Part shown: positions 24,576 to 34,143 of the stretch, piece by piece | Layout of the letters: the number at the start of each line of letters is the position of its first letter | How positions within the stretch are numbered: the first letter of the stretch is position 1 | DNA from: Ulota crispa | Taxonomy: Eukaryota; Streptophyta; Bryopsida; Orthotrichales; Orthotrichaceae | Length of the DNA stretch: 64,000 nucleotides | Direction of reading: 5' to 3' | Assembly: GCA_963920765.1 (NCBI GenBank) | Contig: OY987246.1 | Location: 3,536,501-3,600,500, forward strand | Position numbers and translations under genes: made by a program | Notes under the pieces: model-generated | What the model was told of the DNA's origin: nothing | The model's database searches: none | What the model saw: only the letters and a program-made list of their open reading frames with translations

Positions 24576-25196
24576 ATGAAGGGGCTATGTAGGAGGCTGT
24601 GTGGGGTGCACCCGGTGCGAGTAATTCACGGGAGTGGCCAGGTGCTGTACCTGTCTCCCAACACCACTGCAGAAGAGGTGTTGCATTACTATCCTCACCA
24701 CTTTCTATGCCAACCAGAGCTGAGCAGCTATTCCGGATTCCGCAGCAACCAAATGCTGGCTTTGGACACGCAGCTTCAAAGCGGGTGCATCTACTTCCTC
24801 TTCCCTCTGCCGAGGCTGTTCCCTACAGCGCCGAGTCTGTCCTCCCATTCCTGTACGTGTTTCCAAGCCTCGAGAGATCAGCCGAGTGCACCAAGCGCAT
24901 TGCTCTTTTATGACTCGCCTCGGAAACCAGAGCCAGGAGTGGTGCACCAGAGGTCCTCCAAGAGGTGGAGGTGGTGCTGTGGCAACAATTCAGAGAGCCA
25001 GGTCGCTCCGGAGTCGAGTCTGTACAGTGCAGGACGATGTGACGTGGTGACCAGGCCCAATCCTTCGCTGCCACTGCCCTGGCGTCCACGGCTTCGGTGC
25101 ATCAGTGAAGAAGGTGATCTTGATGTGTGCTTGGAGGATGTCAAGCAATTTTGGGGAAAGCTTTGGAGAAGGGGTAGTCAAGCTTTATTCTCGTAA
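24576..25196 (+). CDS. PADRE / DUF4228 domain protein
   Basis: An intronless frame of 206 codons. The N-terminal 75 residues carry the PADRE pattern: a basic start, VRVIHGSGQVLYLSPNTTAEEVL, YPHHFLCQ, then MLALDTQLQSGCIYFLFPLP (the family's 'L..d.eL..G..YfLlPl' motif). A low-complexity Ser/Pro/Cys-rich middle follows. The C-terminal block LPWRPRLRCISEEGD resembles the conserved WxPxLxxIxE motif of plant members. The family is plant-specific and often induced by pathogens, cadmium or abiotic stress; the biochemical role is unknown. Family assignment is confident from the domain pattern. The ATG is preceded by a purine-rich GGAGAGG. Overlapping frames in the same stretch have no such motifs. Confidence 0.85.
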   Translation: MKGLCRRLCGVHPVRVIHGSGQVLYLSPNTTAEEVLHYYPHHFLCQPELSSYSGFRSNQMLALDTQLQSGCIYFLFPLPRLFPTAPSLSSHSCTCFQASRDQPSAPSALLFYDSPRKPEPGVVHQRSSKRWRWCCGNNSESQVAPESSLYSAGRCDVVTRPNPSLPLPWRPRLRCISEEGDLDVCLEDVKQFWGKLWRRGSQALFS

Positions 25197-26005
25197 CATG
25201 CTGAAGCCGGAGTGTTATTTGAGTTTGAGCAGGAAAAGATCATTCAATCCTTCAAATTTTTAGAAACCTACTCCTCGTTTGTGTGACCTGAATCTTTGTG
25301 CAACCTGTTGTTGGTTTGTTCTTTGATTTCTTCTTAGTTGAATTAGCTTATGAATGTTCTTCCATTCTTGGTCTTTTGTTGAATTTTCAGTGCTTAATAA
25401 CTGGAATATTTTGCTACTTGGATTTTATTATGGAGAACTTCCTGCCTTGTTGAAGTATGTTATGAGCTTGTCTTGTTGTTACACGTTACAGTTTGGGTTG
25501 ACCTACCTTAGTATGTTAAGTGCTTTTTGCAGTTGCTTTGCTCATATTACAAGGGAAATATCCTTTAGTATGGAGATTTATCAATACAGCATCTAGTGAT
25601 CTCCGTCTAGGCCCCCAACCTCAAGCATTGCACACTGAACTGTGTGCTGTGCATTTTTGTCATGTTTTGTTTTGTATGGAATTTTGTCATTGGGGAGTAT
25701 CAAGTGATTTGCAATTTTAAAGTTTGTTACCGGAGTAGGGATGATGAACTTGCTGTCTCTTTAACTATTTTGTAGCCTTTTTTTTAGTTTGGAAAGGCGA
25801 TTCTAAAGTTGTCTTCCTCTTCAAGCTGGTTTTGACACCCATATCTAGCCATTTGTTAGTTCTTAATTGAAAGAGAGGAGACATTGTATCAACACAAGCT
25901 ACATTGATAATAAAGTGAGAACATTTGAGTGGTTTTATTATTTCTTGTTATTCAAAGAGTAAGCCCTAGTCCCTTTATAATATAAGTTGTTGCACTTATG
26001 TAATG
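25197..26005. other. 3' flank and intergenic, nothing recognised
   Basis: T-rich sequence compatible with a 3' untranslated region followed by AT-rich DNA. Only short, featureless frames occur. Confidence 0.5.
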
Positions 26006-26008
26006 TAA

Positions 26009-26636
26009 GGGCGGCTTCACACTATGGCCGAAGGTCAAGAGGCCGTTGGTCTACCAATCAAATTGTAAGAAACCCAAAGTCCGGCCACTCAACCCTTCAC
26101 ACTAGTGGCCAAACTCCAAAGGCCGTCATCCCCAAATGTCTGCATGGCAGCATTTTATCATTCAAGGTTGACGGTCTCTCGGTAATAGTTTGGGTCAAGC
26201 AAAAATGGAGACCCAAACTATGGTTGAGAGGCCATCACATTGTTTTCATAAAATAATCAAAAACTTACAAGATCTTGATCATTGGATTTGGAAGGTCTCA
26301 TAAATGCTATGGCTTTGGACTTTGGGCTTGGCCTTTGGAGGCTTCACATATGGCCGTTCAAGTTGAGAGGCCATGAAAGTTTATGACTTTGGACTTTAGG
26401 CTTGGCCTTTGGAGGCTTCACACTATGGCCATTCAAGTTGAGAGTCTGTGGAAGCTCATTGTTGAGAGTTTGGCCTTTGGACTTGGCCTTTGGAGACTTC
26501 ACACTAAAGTTGACCAAAGGTGTCAAAAACAATATTATAATACATATTTTTAGCTCATTTTGTTGGCCTCTCACCAAAGTTTGGCCACTCAATCCCACGG
26601 CCTCTCGACTTGGCCGGTCATAGTGTGAAGCCGCCC
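26009..26636. mobile_element. Harbinger/Tourist-type MITE with TAA duplication (628 bp)
   Basis: Left end GGGCGGCTTCACACTATGGC and right end CATAGTGTGAAGCCGCCC are inverted repeats. TAA flanks both ends (26006-26008 and 26637-26639). The interior contains three diverged copies of a unit of roughly 90 bp with CTTGGCCTTTGGAGGCTTCA, itself derived from the terminal sequence (each holds a TTCACA.TATGGCC block). Non-coding. A 3-bp TAA/TTA duplication with GGG ends fits PIF/Harbinger. Confidence 0.9.
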
Positions 26637-26639
26637 TAA

Positions 26640-27885
26640 TTCATTTGAATTTGCTATAATTGATGAGCTGAAAATATGTCAAGGACCTTTAGAAGTCCAC
26701 ATTGACGACTAGTATTTGCTTTTAAATTGTCACTTGAATTTACTCTATTACAACAAAATGTGACATTTTTTATGAAGCATAAAATTCTCTAATCAAAAAA
26801 ATTAATTCTTGGATATGACTTTGCCTCACTTAGAGTTCAAATGCACCAGAAAAAACTTCAAATTTTAACATTTACAACTAGAAGCAATTGAGTTTTTCTT
26901 AAAAGCAATTTCACAAAAACCATATAAAAGAACTTCATGATGAGAAACTCTTCATTCAAGTTCTAAACCTTGATATGATACTAGTATATTTTGAAAGAAA
27001 ATACATGCTTTGGATTGAAATGCAACCATTTTGTACAATTGCCATTTGTATTGATGGATGCAATTAGTTTCATTCCCTCATTGGAAATTGCAACTTCCAC
27101 CTAAGGTAGTGTGCTCAAATTCTGCCCACACATTAAAATTGCTCACCTCTCCAAATGTACTTTGCTGGTACATGTTGTTATTCATAGCCTCTCAACAATG
27201 TATAAGTGACATACATTTGAGGAGGTGGGCGGTTTTAAAGCCCTATGGACTTTCCACTTCAAAATTTCATAACTAGTTCCACAAATTTCCAAAAAGTATG
27301 AAAAATTTGAATAGATGTCAATTCCTTTTGTCTTTAAGAAAAACTTAAGGTAGGCGCACCCATAAATGTGGAAATAAGGGTTTTTGAGTAGGTAAAACAA
27401 TTGACTAACTTTGAAAAAAATATTGTAAATTTGAAAAATCTTTGTAAACAAATGCTTGCAGTTGGAACCTTGAAATTGATGCCAATATTTTTGGTTTCCA
27501 TTTCCTAAGTCCAAAAGCACTGAAATTGTAAGAACCAGTCCAAAATCACTGAAATTATAAGAACCACGTGTAAGAGATGCTAAAAACAAGGCTTGTTGAT
27601 TCTTAAATAGTGAGATGGGTAGTCAAAACCTCATGCTAGTCACCCACAACCATTACTTTGTCACCCATAACTATCACTTAAATATCCATAACCACCCTCA
27701 CTTTGTCAGTGACGCCCATAGGAACGTAACGCCCATGGATGCTCCTACCTTACTAAAAAAATCAAGAATTTTCACCTTCCAAAATTCAGTTTCAGCCCTT
27801 AGATGGACAGTTTACAAGTACACTACCTTAATAAAATTGAATTAAAAACATAAATGTTGAAACTCATCATACTTTATAATAAAAA
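26640..27885. other. AT-rich intergenic stretch without a gene
   Basis: No frame shows a recognisable protein. It ends at the target duplication of the LTR element. Confidence 0.5.
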
Positions 27886-27890
27886 CTGAT

Positions 27891-28376
27891 TATCAAAGAT
27901 GGACTCAAGGATCAAAACAAAGTTTGGAGGTTAGGAATCAAGACAAGAATGCAGCAGAATACTAGAATCAAGGCTGAAAATGTATTTCAGATGATAGTGA
28001 TACAAGACAAGAGCAAGGCAAAAGGCTAAGGCTTGAATGCCAAAAACTAAGGAGGCAAGATGAGTTATTGAGACTAAAGAATCTCTCAACTTCAACTCCT
28101 ATATATACCCAAAGGTTGAGGCCTCAACCTTCTAGAGACTTCTAAGCTTCTAGAAGCCTTCAAGCTAAAAGCTTCAAGTCATCTAGAAGCTTTTAAGCTT
28201 CTAAAAGCTTCCAGTCTTTTAGAAACTTCCAACCTTCTAGAGGCTTCCAACCTTCTAGAAACTTCCAAGACTTTTTAACTTTTTAAAGCCTTCTAGAACC
28301 TTCTAATCCTCTAGATCTTTTTAATCCTCTTTAACCTTCTAGAATTTTTTAGGTCAATCCGTTTATATCCGTGACA
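27891..28376 (-). repeat. 3' LTR of the chromovirus (486 bp)
   Basis: Matches the other LTR over its whole length. It ends CA at 28375-28376. The opposite terminus reads TATC where the partner LTR reads TGTT, consistent with a TG-to-TA change. It contains a TATATATA box on the minus strand (28100-28107). Confidence 0.93.
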
Positions 28377-28499
28377 TCACCTCCCTTTCTAGCTCCGAGA
28401 TCCTTTGAGAAGTTCATGCTGTCGCTACTTTTGGTTTGGATGGATTTTGGCAATAAAATTCTTGGATCTTCAAAGGTGCGTTAGTTAAGTTTGAAGCTA

Positions 28500-29860
28500 G
28501 TTCCTACGTACGTTCATTAATTGGATATCCACGCCAATGAATAAAATATTCAACTTATCCTTTCCGAATCCTTGAATCTAACATCTTTTTAACTTCATAT
28601 TCTATGATACCATCTACTTCAACGCAAGGCGGCGGGGGTTGAACTTTTTCAGGAAAATTAGATTCCTTATAAATTTCCAAAAATGGAATATGAAATACGG
28701 AATGTACCTTCATTGATACCGGTAGTTGTAATTGATATGCAACAACATTGATTTATTTTTCATTAACAAATGACCAAATTTGACAATAATCAAGTTTGTT
28801 GCTTGGACAAGTTATTTTAATGTTACGTCGCAGCAGCTACACTTTATCACCAATTCGAAACTTTACTTGTTCTTTTCTTCTCACATTGGCACAATCCTTA
28901 TAATATACTTGAGTTTTCTCTAAATGAGCTTGCACTGTTGTGTGTAACTTATTTAAATGTCTTGCTAAATTCTTTGCTGCAGGACTCTCTTCCTTCCAAG
29001 CTGGTAAGATATCAATTTTTAGGTGAAAGTCATAGTTAGCATAAAATAAAGTCTTTTGAGTTGATGTATATTTATTGTTGTTATATGCAAACTCTGCAAG
29101 TGGCAATAAAGATACTCAATTGTCTTGTTGATAATTTATAGTGCACTTCAAATACTGCTCCAAAACTTGATTTACACATTCAGTTTGACCATTGGTTTGA
29201 GGATGAAATGCTGATGAAAGCTTGATTTTCACTTGCAAGATCTTGAATAATGACTGCCAAAATTTGAAGATGAACTGAGGTCCTCTGTCACATATAATGT
29301 CTTCAGATAATTCATGATAACGATAAATATTGTTAATAAAAAGCTTAGCTGTTTCTTCTCCCGTAATTGTCTTCTTGCATGGAACAAAATGTGTCATTTT
29401 TAAAAACCGATCAACTATTACGCAAATAGAATCAAATTTAGCCAGAATTGATAAATCTGTAATAAAATCCTTAGAAACGGATGACCAAGGTTGCTTCGGC
29501 ACTGGTAAAAGCTGTAAAGTCCGTACGATCGATGTCGAAGATTCTTTGAACGAAAACAAGTATTGCAAGATAGTATAAAGTCTTTGATGGTCTTCCACAT
29601 TTGAGGCCATCAAAAATTACAAAAAATAAGTTCCAACGTTTTATTGAATCCAAAGTGTCCAACGGCTGGAAGATTGTGGCGTGCTTGCATGATTTGAAGG
29701 TGATGTGGTCCGTCAGGAATATAGAGGCGTTTTTCAAAGTACAGACATTTTCTTTCAATCTTGAATTTGCTAAAATCCTCCGTGGTGTTGATAAAGCATT
29801 GCTTGATATTAAATACTAAAGCATTTGTAGCTGAGGTTGCTCGGATTTGATTAAGAAAAC
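28500..29860 (-). pseudogene. Chromovirus integrase with C-terminal chromodomain, broken
   Basis: Zinc-binding remnant near 29760 (HHLQIMQARHNLPAVGHFG), core with CDRGPQFIFKFW and FHPQTNGQTE, then a GPF-like segment and at 28500-28620 a chromodomain (EYEVKKMLDSR, EYFIHWRGYP). The last shows a Trp codon changed to TAG. The chromodomain assigns the element to the chromoviruses. Confidence 0.9.
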
Positions 29861-29933
29861 TGGAATCAATTGGAAATGAAATTTGAGTTGCTCGTAAACA
29901 AAAGCGTTTAGGCTTCAAAAGCGTCGTCTGTTG

Positions 29934-30230
29934 TTAGTCATATGCTGCTTCCCCTTCCTTAAGTATAAAGTTGAATTTTCTGAATAAAGCATCAAATAAC
30001 TCTTGTAACTTTCCGGTTTGATGTATAATATCAAAATCAAACCTAGATAGAGACATATTCCAAAGAGTTTGTCGACGATTTAAAATACAAGTAGACATAA
30101 AATATTTGAGGTTCTTGTGATCCGTGTATATTGTTACCTGATGTGCAACGCTTTCAAGTAAATGACGCCATTCCTGAAAAGAGTCCACAATAGTAAATAA
30201 TTCTTTATCGTGGATTTTATAGTTGATCTC
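29934..30230 (-). pseudogene. Chromovirus RNase H fragment
   Basis: The typical ELFTIV..FQEWRHLLE and IYTDHKNLKYF motifs are present (DHKNL is the family signature). Confidence 0.85.
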
Positions 30231-31334
30231 CGCGGCACTGAAGTTTCTTAAATGAAAAGCAGCTGGATGAAATTTTTTGTCTTCTCATTGTCATGATAAC
30301 ACTACGCTCAATGCAAAATTTGAAGCATCTATCTCCATAAAGAAAGGCTTAGAAAGGTCCGGATGGATCAATATTGGAGTTGTAGTAAAAACTTGCTTCA
30401 ATGTTTAAAATGTCGTGTCTGCTTCTGGACTCCACTCCAATTTATCCTTGCATGTAAACCATGTAAGTGAAGCAATAATTTGAAAATAATTTTTGATGAA
30501 AATTTGATAAAAATTTGCAAAATCAAGGAAGCACTGAACATCGCATACCGTTTTTGGAGTTGCCTAGTCCAATACTGTTTGAATTTTTTAAAAATCTATG
30601 AAAATGTCATTGCTCAAAATAATGTAACCAAGAAATTCCACTTCAATAGTGTAAAAAATACACTTTTCAAGTTTAGCGTATAAGCCGGTATTGCAAAGCT
30701 TTTCAAGTACTAGCTTCACATGTTTTCCATGTTGAACTATATCTTTTGAATATATTAGGATATCGTCCAGATAGTAAACAACAAAATCGTTTAAGAATTC
30801 TCTAAATATATTATTTATGAGATGTTGAAAGATAGCTGGTACGTTTGTAAGTCCAAAAGGCATGACATTATATTTGAAATAACCATATCTTGTTCGAAAA
30901 GCTGTCTCCTATTTGTCACTTTTTTTGATTTGCACAAAATTATAAGCTCCTCTTAGATCAATTTTAGTATAAATTTTTGTTTGTCCGACTTGATCCAGAA
31001 GTCTGTTGATTAGAGGTAAGAGATATCAATTCTTGATTGTCACTTTGTTGAGCCCGCGGTAGTCCACGCACATACGTAAGGATCAATCTTTCTTTTTCAC
31101 AAATAAGATAGATGCATTAGTTGGAGACTTGGAGTGTTGGATGAAGTTTTTGGCCAAATTTTTGTTAAGATATTCTTTCAATGCAGATATCTCATTTTGC
31201 GACAAATTGTATATGGGACCAAAATGTGGTTGAGCATCATTTTGAAAGTTGATTGCGCAATTATATGGTTGATGCTTAAATCTAATATCCGCATTTTTTT
31301 TTCTCAAAGACGTCTTGATATTCCTTGTATTCAT
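30230..31334 (-). pseudogene. Chromovirus reverse transcriptase, broken
   Basis: Fragments in order: ILFVKKKD at about 31085, a CVDYRGLNKVT-like stretch after a stop, MPFGLTN at 30863, and the catalytic YLDDILIYSKD near 30770. At least four in-frame stops interrupt it. Confidence 0.9.
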
Positions 31335-31569
31335 TTGGAAACAAAGTTATTGTAGTGATTTGCTCAGATGTTGGAATTGCATAAGTCACAAATATATCAG
31401 CGTCTTTAGTGGCTTTCATAAATGCTTGAGCTTCAAGAAATAAAGGTTTTGATGTTTTTTGGCTGGAAGGATCTTTGGCTATAATCATTGGTGTACTTGT
31501 AGAAGGTTTTTCAAGTAAAAATGTAACACTACAATTTGTTCAATCAATTTGAAGATTAAAATTTTCAAA

Positions 31570-31995
31570 TTATGAAAGTCCTAAAGTCATAAGACTAGAC
31601 GGAGAACAGATGATGTTGTAGACTACATGGCTACTATGATTTTTTACTATTGTTCGTAAAGGAATTGTCTCATGGGTAACATCGTTAGAAGATAACGGTC
31701 GTCTATCAATAACTTCAATGTAAACGGCTTTTGATTTTTGGATAGTAGAAATTTTATGACGTTTCACAAAAGATTCATCAATGAAACCAGCTGAGGCTCC
31801 TGAATCAATCAAAGCTTGGATTTTAATATTTTTTAAATCCAGACGTATGGGTATGGTAAAGCAAGAAGTATGGTTTACAGATAGTACATGACTTGAAGAT
31901 GTTGATGATACTGCTGAATTCAGCCGCACGGTTTTTATTGTGGTTGGATTTTGTCGTTTTCCTGTTTTGTGTTCTAAAATTGCGTTGTGCGTCAT
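31570..31995 (-). pseudogene. Chromovirus aspartic protease fragment
   Basis: Contains ALIDSGASAGFIDESF, the catalytic D-S/T-G motif and its usual context, about 75 residues into the open part. A zinc-knuckle-like Cys-rich stretch precedes it but is broken. Confidence 0.85.
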
Positions 31996-32198
31996 TGCTT
32001 TTTAAGACAATCGCTAACCTTGTGTCTTTCTTTTTCGCAATAGAGACATAATCTTTCTTTGCGTCGGCGTTTTTTTTCTTGCTCCGTAAGAGGTTTGAAT
32101 CGAACTCCATCAATTTGCATGTCTTCTAATTTCGTTTGATTGCCAACATTCTGAGTTGAAGAAGATGCATAGTATCTATTATATGATCGCGGCGTAGT

Positions 32199-32900
32199 CT
32201 AGTCTCGTTTATCTAGTTGTCGTTTGAATAATTGATTATCACATTTAACAACTTGACTAATAGCATCGTTCAATGTTATAGGATCTGGTAATGAAAATAG
32301 TAAATCCTTCATTTCGTCCCGTAAGCCATAATAGAATTGGCTTATTAAAGCTTGCTCTTCCCAATTGATGTCGCATGCTAGCTGACGAAACTCGGAAGCG
32401 TAGACTGATGTTAAACGCTGTTTTTGTCGTAAGCTTTGGATTTTTGTTGTTGCAGTACGTATTTTGTCATGTTTGCCAAATGCTTCTCCAAACATGTCTA
32501 GAAATGCTTCAAAATTGTTGAATATTGGAGAGTTTTTCTCAAAAAGCGGTGCAAATCAAGAAAACGTTTGTCTGGATAACAATATTCCTACTAATCTAAT
32601 GCAAGCTACGTCTGTCGAATATTGTTGGGGTTGAAGGAGCGTAATAAGTCAAATTTGATTGATAAAATCATGAAATTTGGAAAGCGTGCCGTCAAATTTA
32701 TCCGGAAGGCTGACCCTGGGTTTTTTGCTCTTGTTGGAATTTGAAACCTGAAGTATAGAATCTGAAAGATTATTGGCTTGAATAGTCGATGTAGGTACAA
32801 CTTCAGATCTTTGCTCCATAGCTTATTGTAGTCTTGCTTCAAGGCCAAAAAGTCTTGCGTTGAGATCTTCGCCCTGTTTAAACATTTGTTGGTGCTCAAT
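32199..32900 (-). pseudogene. Chromovirus gag fragment
   Basis: The frame 32199-32495 reads as the central retrotransposon gag domain (SVYASEFRQLACDINWEE and the following ALISQFYYGLRDEMKDLL). The upstream part, 32606-32900, is in another frame. The two are separated by frameshifts. Confidence 0.8.
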
Positions 32901-33199
32901 GTTCATGGAAGTAATTGCAGACATAATAATATTGAGCTTCAAATTGCTCACTACCATTTCACCTCATTTTTCCATAATGAACAAGTACTAGTCTAGTAAT
33001 ATGTTGAAAATAACTTAAGTGCGAATGCTTGAAAAAATAAATAAATAAATAAATAAATTGTATTAGCAAAGCACCATGAACTTAGAAGTGGGTAATCCAC
33101 AACTCCTAAGACATTTTACAGTTTTCAAATGGAGGGGTAATCCACGCTCTATTTGAAATCAGAAAGTTTTGATAATGTTTGAAAGCAATCTCAACAAAT

Positions 33200-33694
33200 T
33201 GTTCGGGACAGACTCAAGAATCAAAACAAAGTTTGGGAGTCAAGAATCAAAACAAGAATGCAGCAGAATACTAGAACCAAGGCTGAAAATGTATTTCAGA
33301 TGATAGTGATACAAGACAAGAGCAAGGCAAAAGGCTAAGGCTTGAATGTCAAAAACTAAGGAGGCAAGATGAGTTATTGAGACTAAAGAATCTCTCAGCT
33401 TCAACTCCTATATATATCCAAAGGTTGAGGCCTCAACCCTTCTCGAGGCTTCTAAGCTTCTAGAAGCCTTCAAGCTAAAAGCTTCCAATCATCTAGAAGC
33501 TTTTAAGCTTCTAAAAGCTTCCAGTCTTTTAGAAACTTCCAACCTTCTAGAGGCTTTCAACCTTCTAGAGGCTTCCAACCTTCTAGAAACTTCCAAGATT
33601 TTTTATCTTTTTAAAGCCTTCTAAAACCTTCTAATCCTCTAGATCCTTTTAATCCTCTTTAACCTTCTAAGTCAATCCGTTCATGTCCGTGACA
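33200..33694 (-). repeat. 5' LTR of the chromovirus (495 bp)
   Basis: Intact TG...CA termini on the plus strand: TGTTCGGG at 33200 and GTGACA at 33694. CTGAT follows directly. Confidence 0.93.
33409..33670 (-). promoter_or_regulatory. LTR promoter: heat-shock-element-like cluster upstream of TATA box
   Basis: On the minus strand the U3 region holds many alternating TTC/GAA modules in copies of a CTTCTAGAAGCTTCCAA-like unit, then a TATATATA box (33409-33417). One stretch, TTCTAGAAACTTC (33581-33593), is an exact three-module heat-shock-factor site (TTCnnGAAnnTTC), and several neighbours differ by one base. The same exact site and TATA box occur in the other LTR at 28253-28265 and 28100-28107. 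Heat responsiveness is inferred, not shown. Confidence 0.7.
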
Positions 33695-33699
33695 CTGAT

Positions 33700-34143
33700 T
33701 TTTCTAAAAACATCAAAAAGTCAAAGTGGCATACCCTCAAAGGCAGAAGAATTTGGTTAGGATGGTCAAACACCAAAGGACGACTCATAGGAACAAACGG
33801 AACGGTTCCCAAACCTCGCGAACGCTCGCTAACGTTGCGCCGGAGTACCGGGAGCGACGTCGACGGTTTCACAAATGGTGAGAACAAGGCTCACTTGAAG
33901 GGAACTAAGAGAACGCTTCCCGGACAAGGGGAACGGTTCCCGGACAAAGAGAGCGTTTTCTCCTTCGACGTGCGTGGGGAAAGAGACGGCGTCCAGGTTT
34001 GGCGATGGCGGAATCGGGAGAAGCGACAGCCACGACGACGACGACGACGACGATGCATCGATCATCGCGGCCTTGAGAGACAAATCGGAGTCTTTTAGTT
34101 TTAGTTTCTAGTTTTTAGTGTTGCAGGTTGCGCATTTGCAGCG
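33700..34143 (+). promoter_or_regulatory. Promoter / 5' leader of mannosidase II, with ACG repeat
   Basis: The retrotransposon target site ends only about 445 bp before the start codon. The stretch contains a perfect ACG trinucleotide run (34032-34053) and is less AT-rich than surrounding DNA. No other gene is seen. Confidence 0.5.

Larger units (their letters stand above)
27891..33694 (-). mobile_element. Ty3/gypsy LTR retrotransposon, chromovirus, complete but inactivated
   Basis: Two similar LTRs (27891-28376 and 33200-33694) enclose 4.8 kb and are flanked by the 5-bp duplication CTGAT (27886-27890 and 33695-33699). Read on the minus strand the order is gag, aspartic protease, reverse transcriptase, RNase H, integrase and chromodomain, the Ty3/gypsy order. 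A purine-rich tract (AGAAAGGGAGGTGA) abuts the 3' LTR, as expected for a polypurine tract. I do not recognise a tRNA primer site next to the 5' LTR. Every domain is broken by stops or frameshifts, many of them explainable by C-to-T changes, so the copy is dead. The LTRs differ at a modest fraction of sites, so insertion is neither fresh nor ancient. Confidence 0.96.

Noticed and set aside
24599..24913. Alternative frame within the PADRE gene
   Set aside because: Only the frame starting at 24576 contains the PADRE motifs.
33170..33199. tRNA primer-binding site next to the 5' LTR
   Set aside because: The sequence read on the minus strand after the LTR does not match the initiator-Met or other tRNA 3' ends I know.
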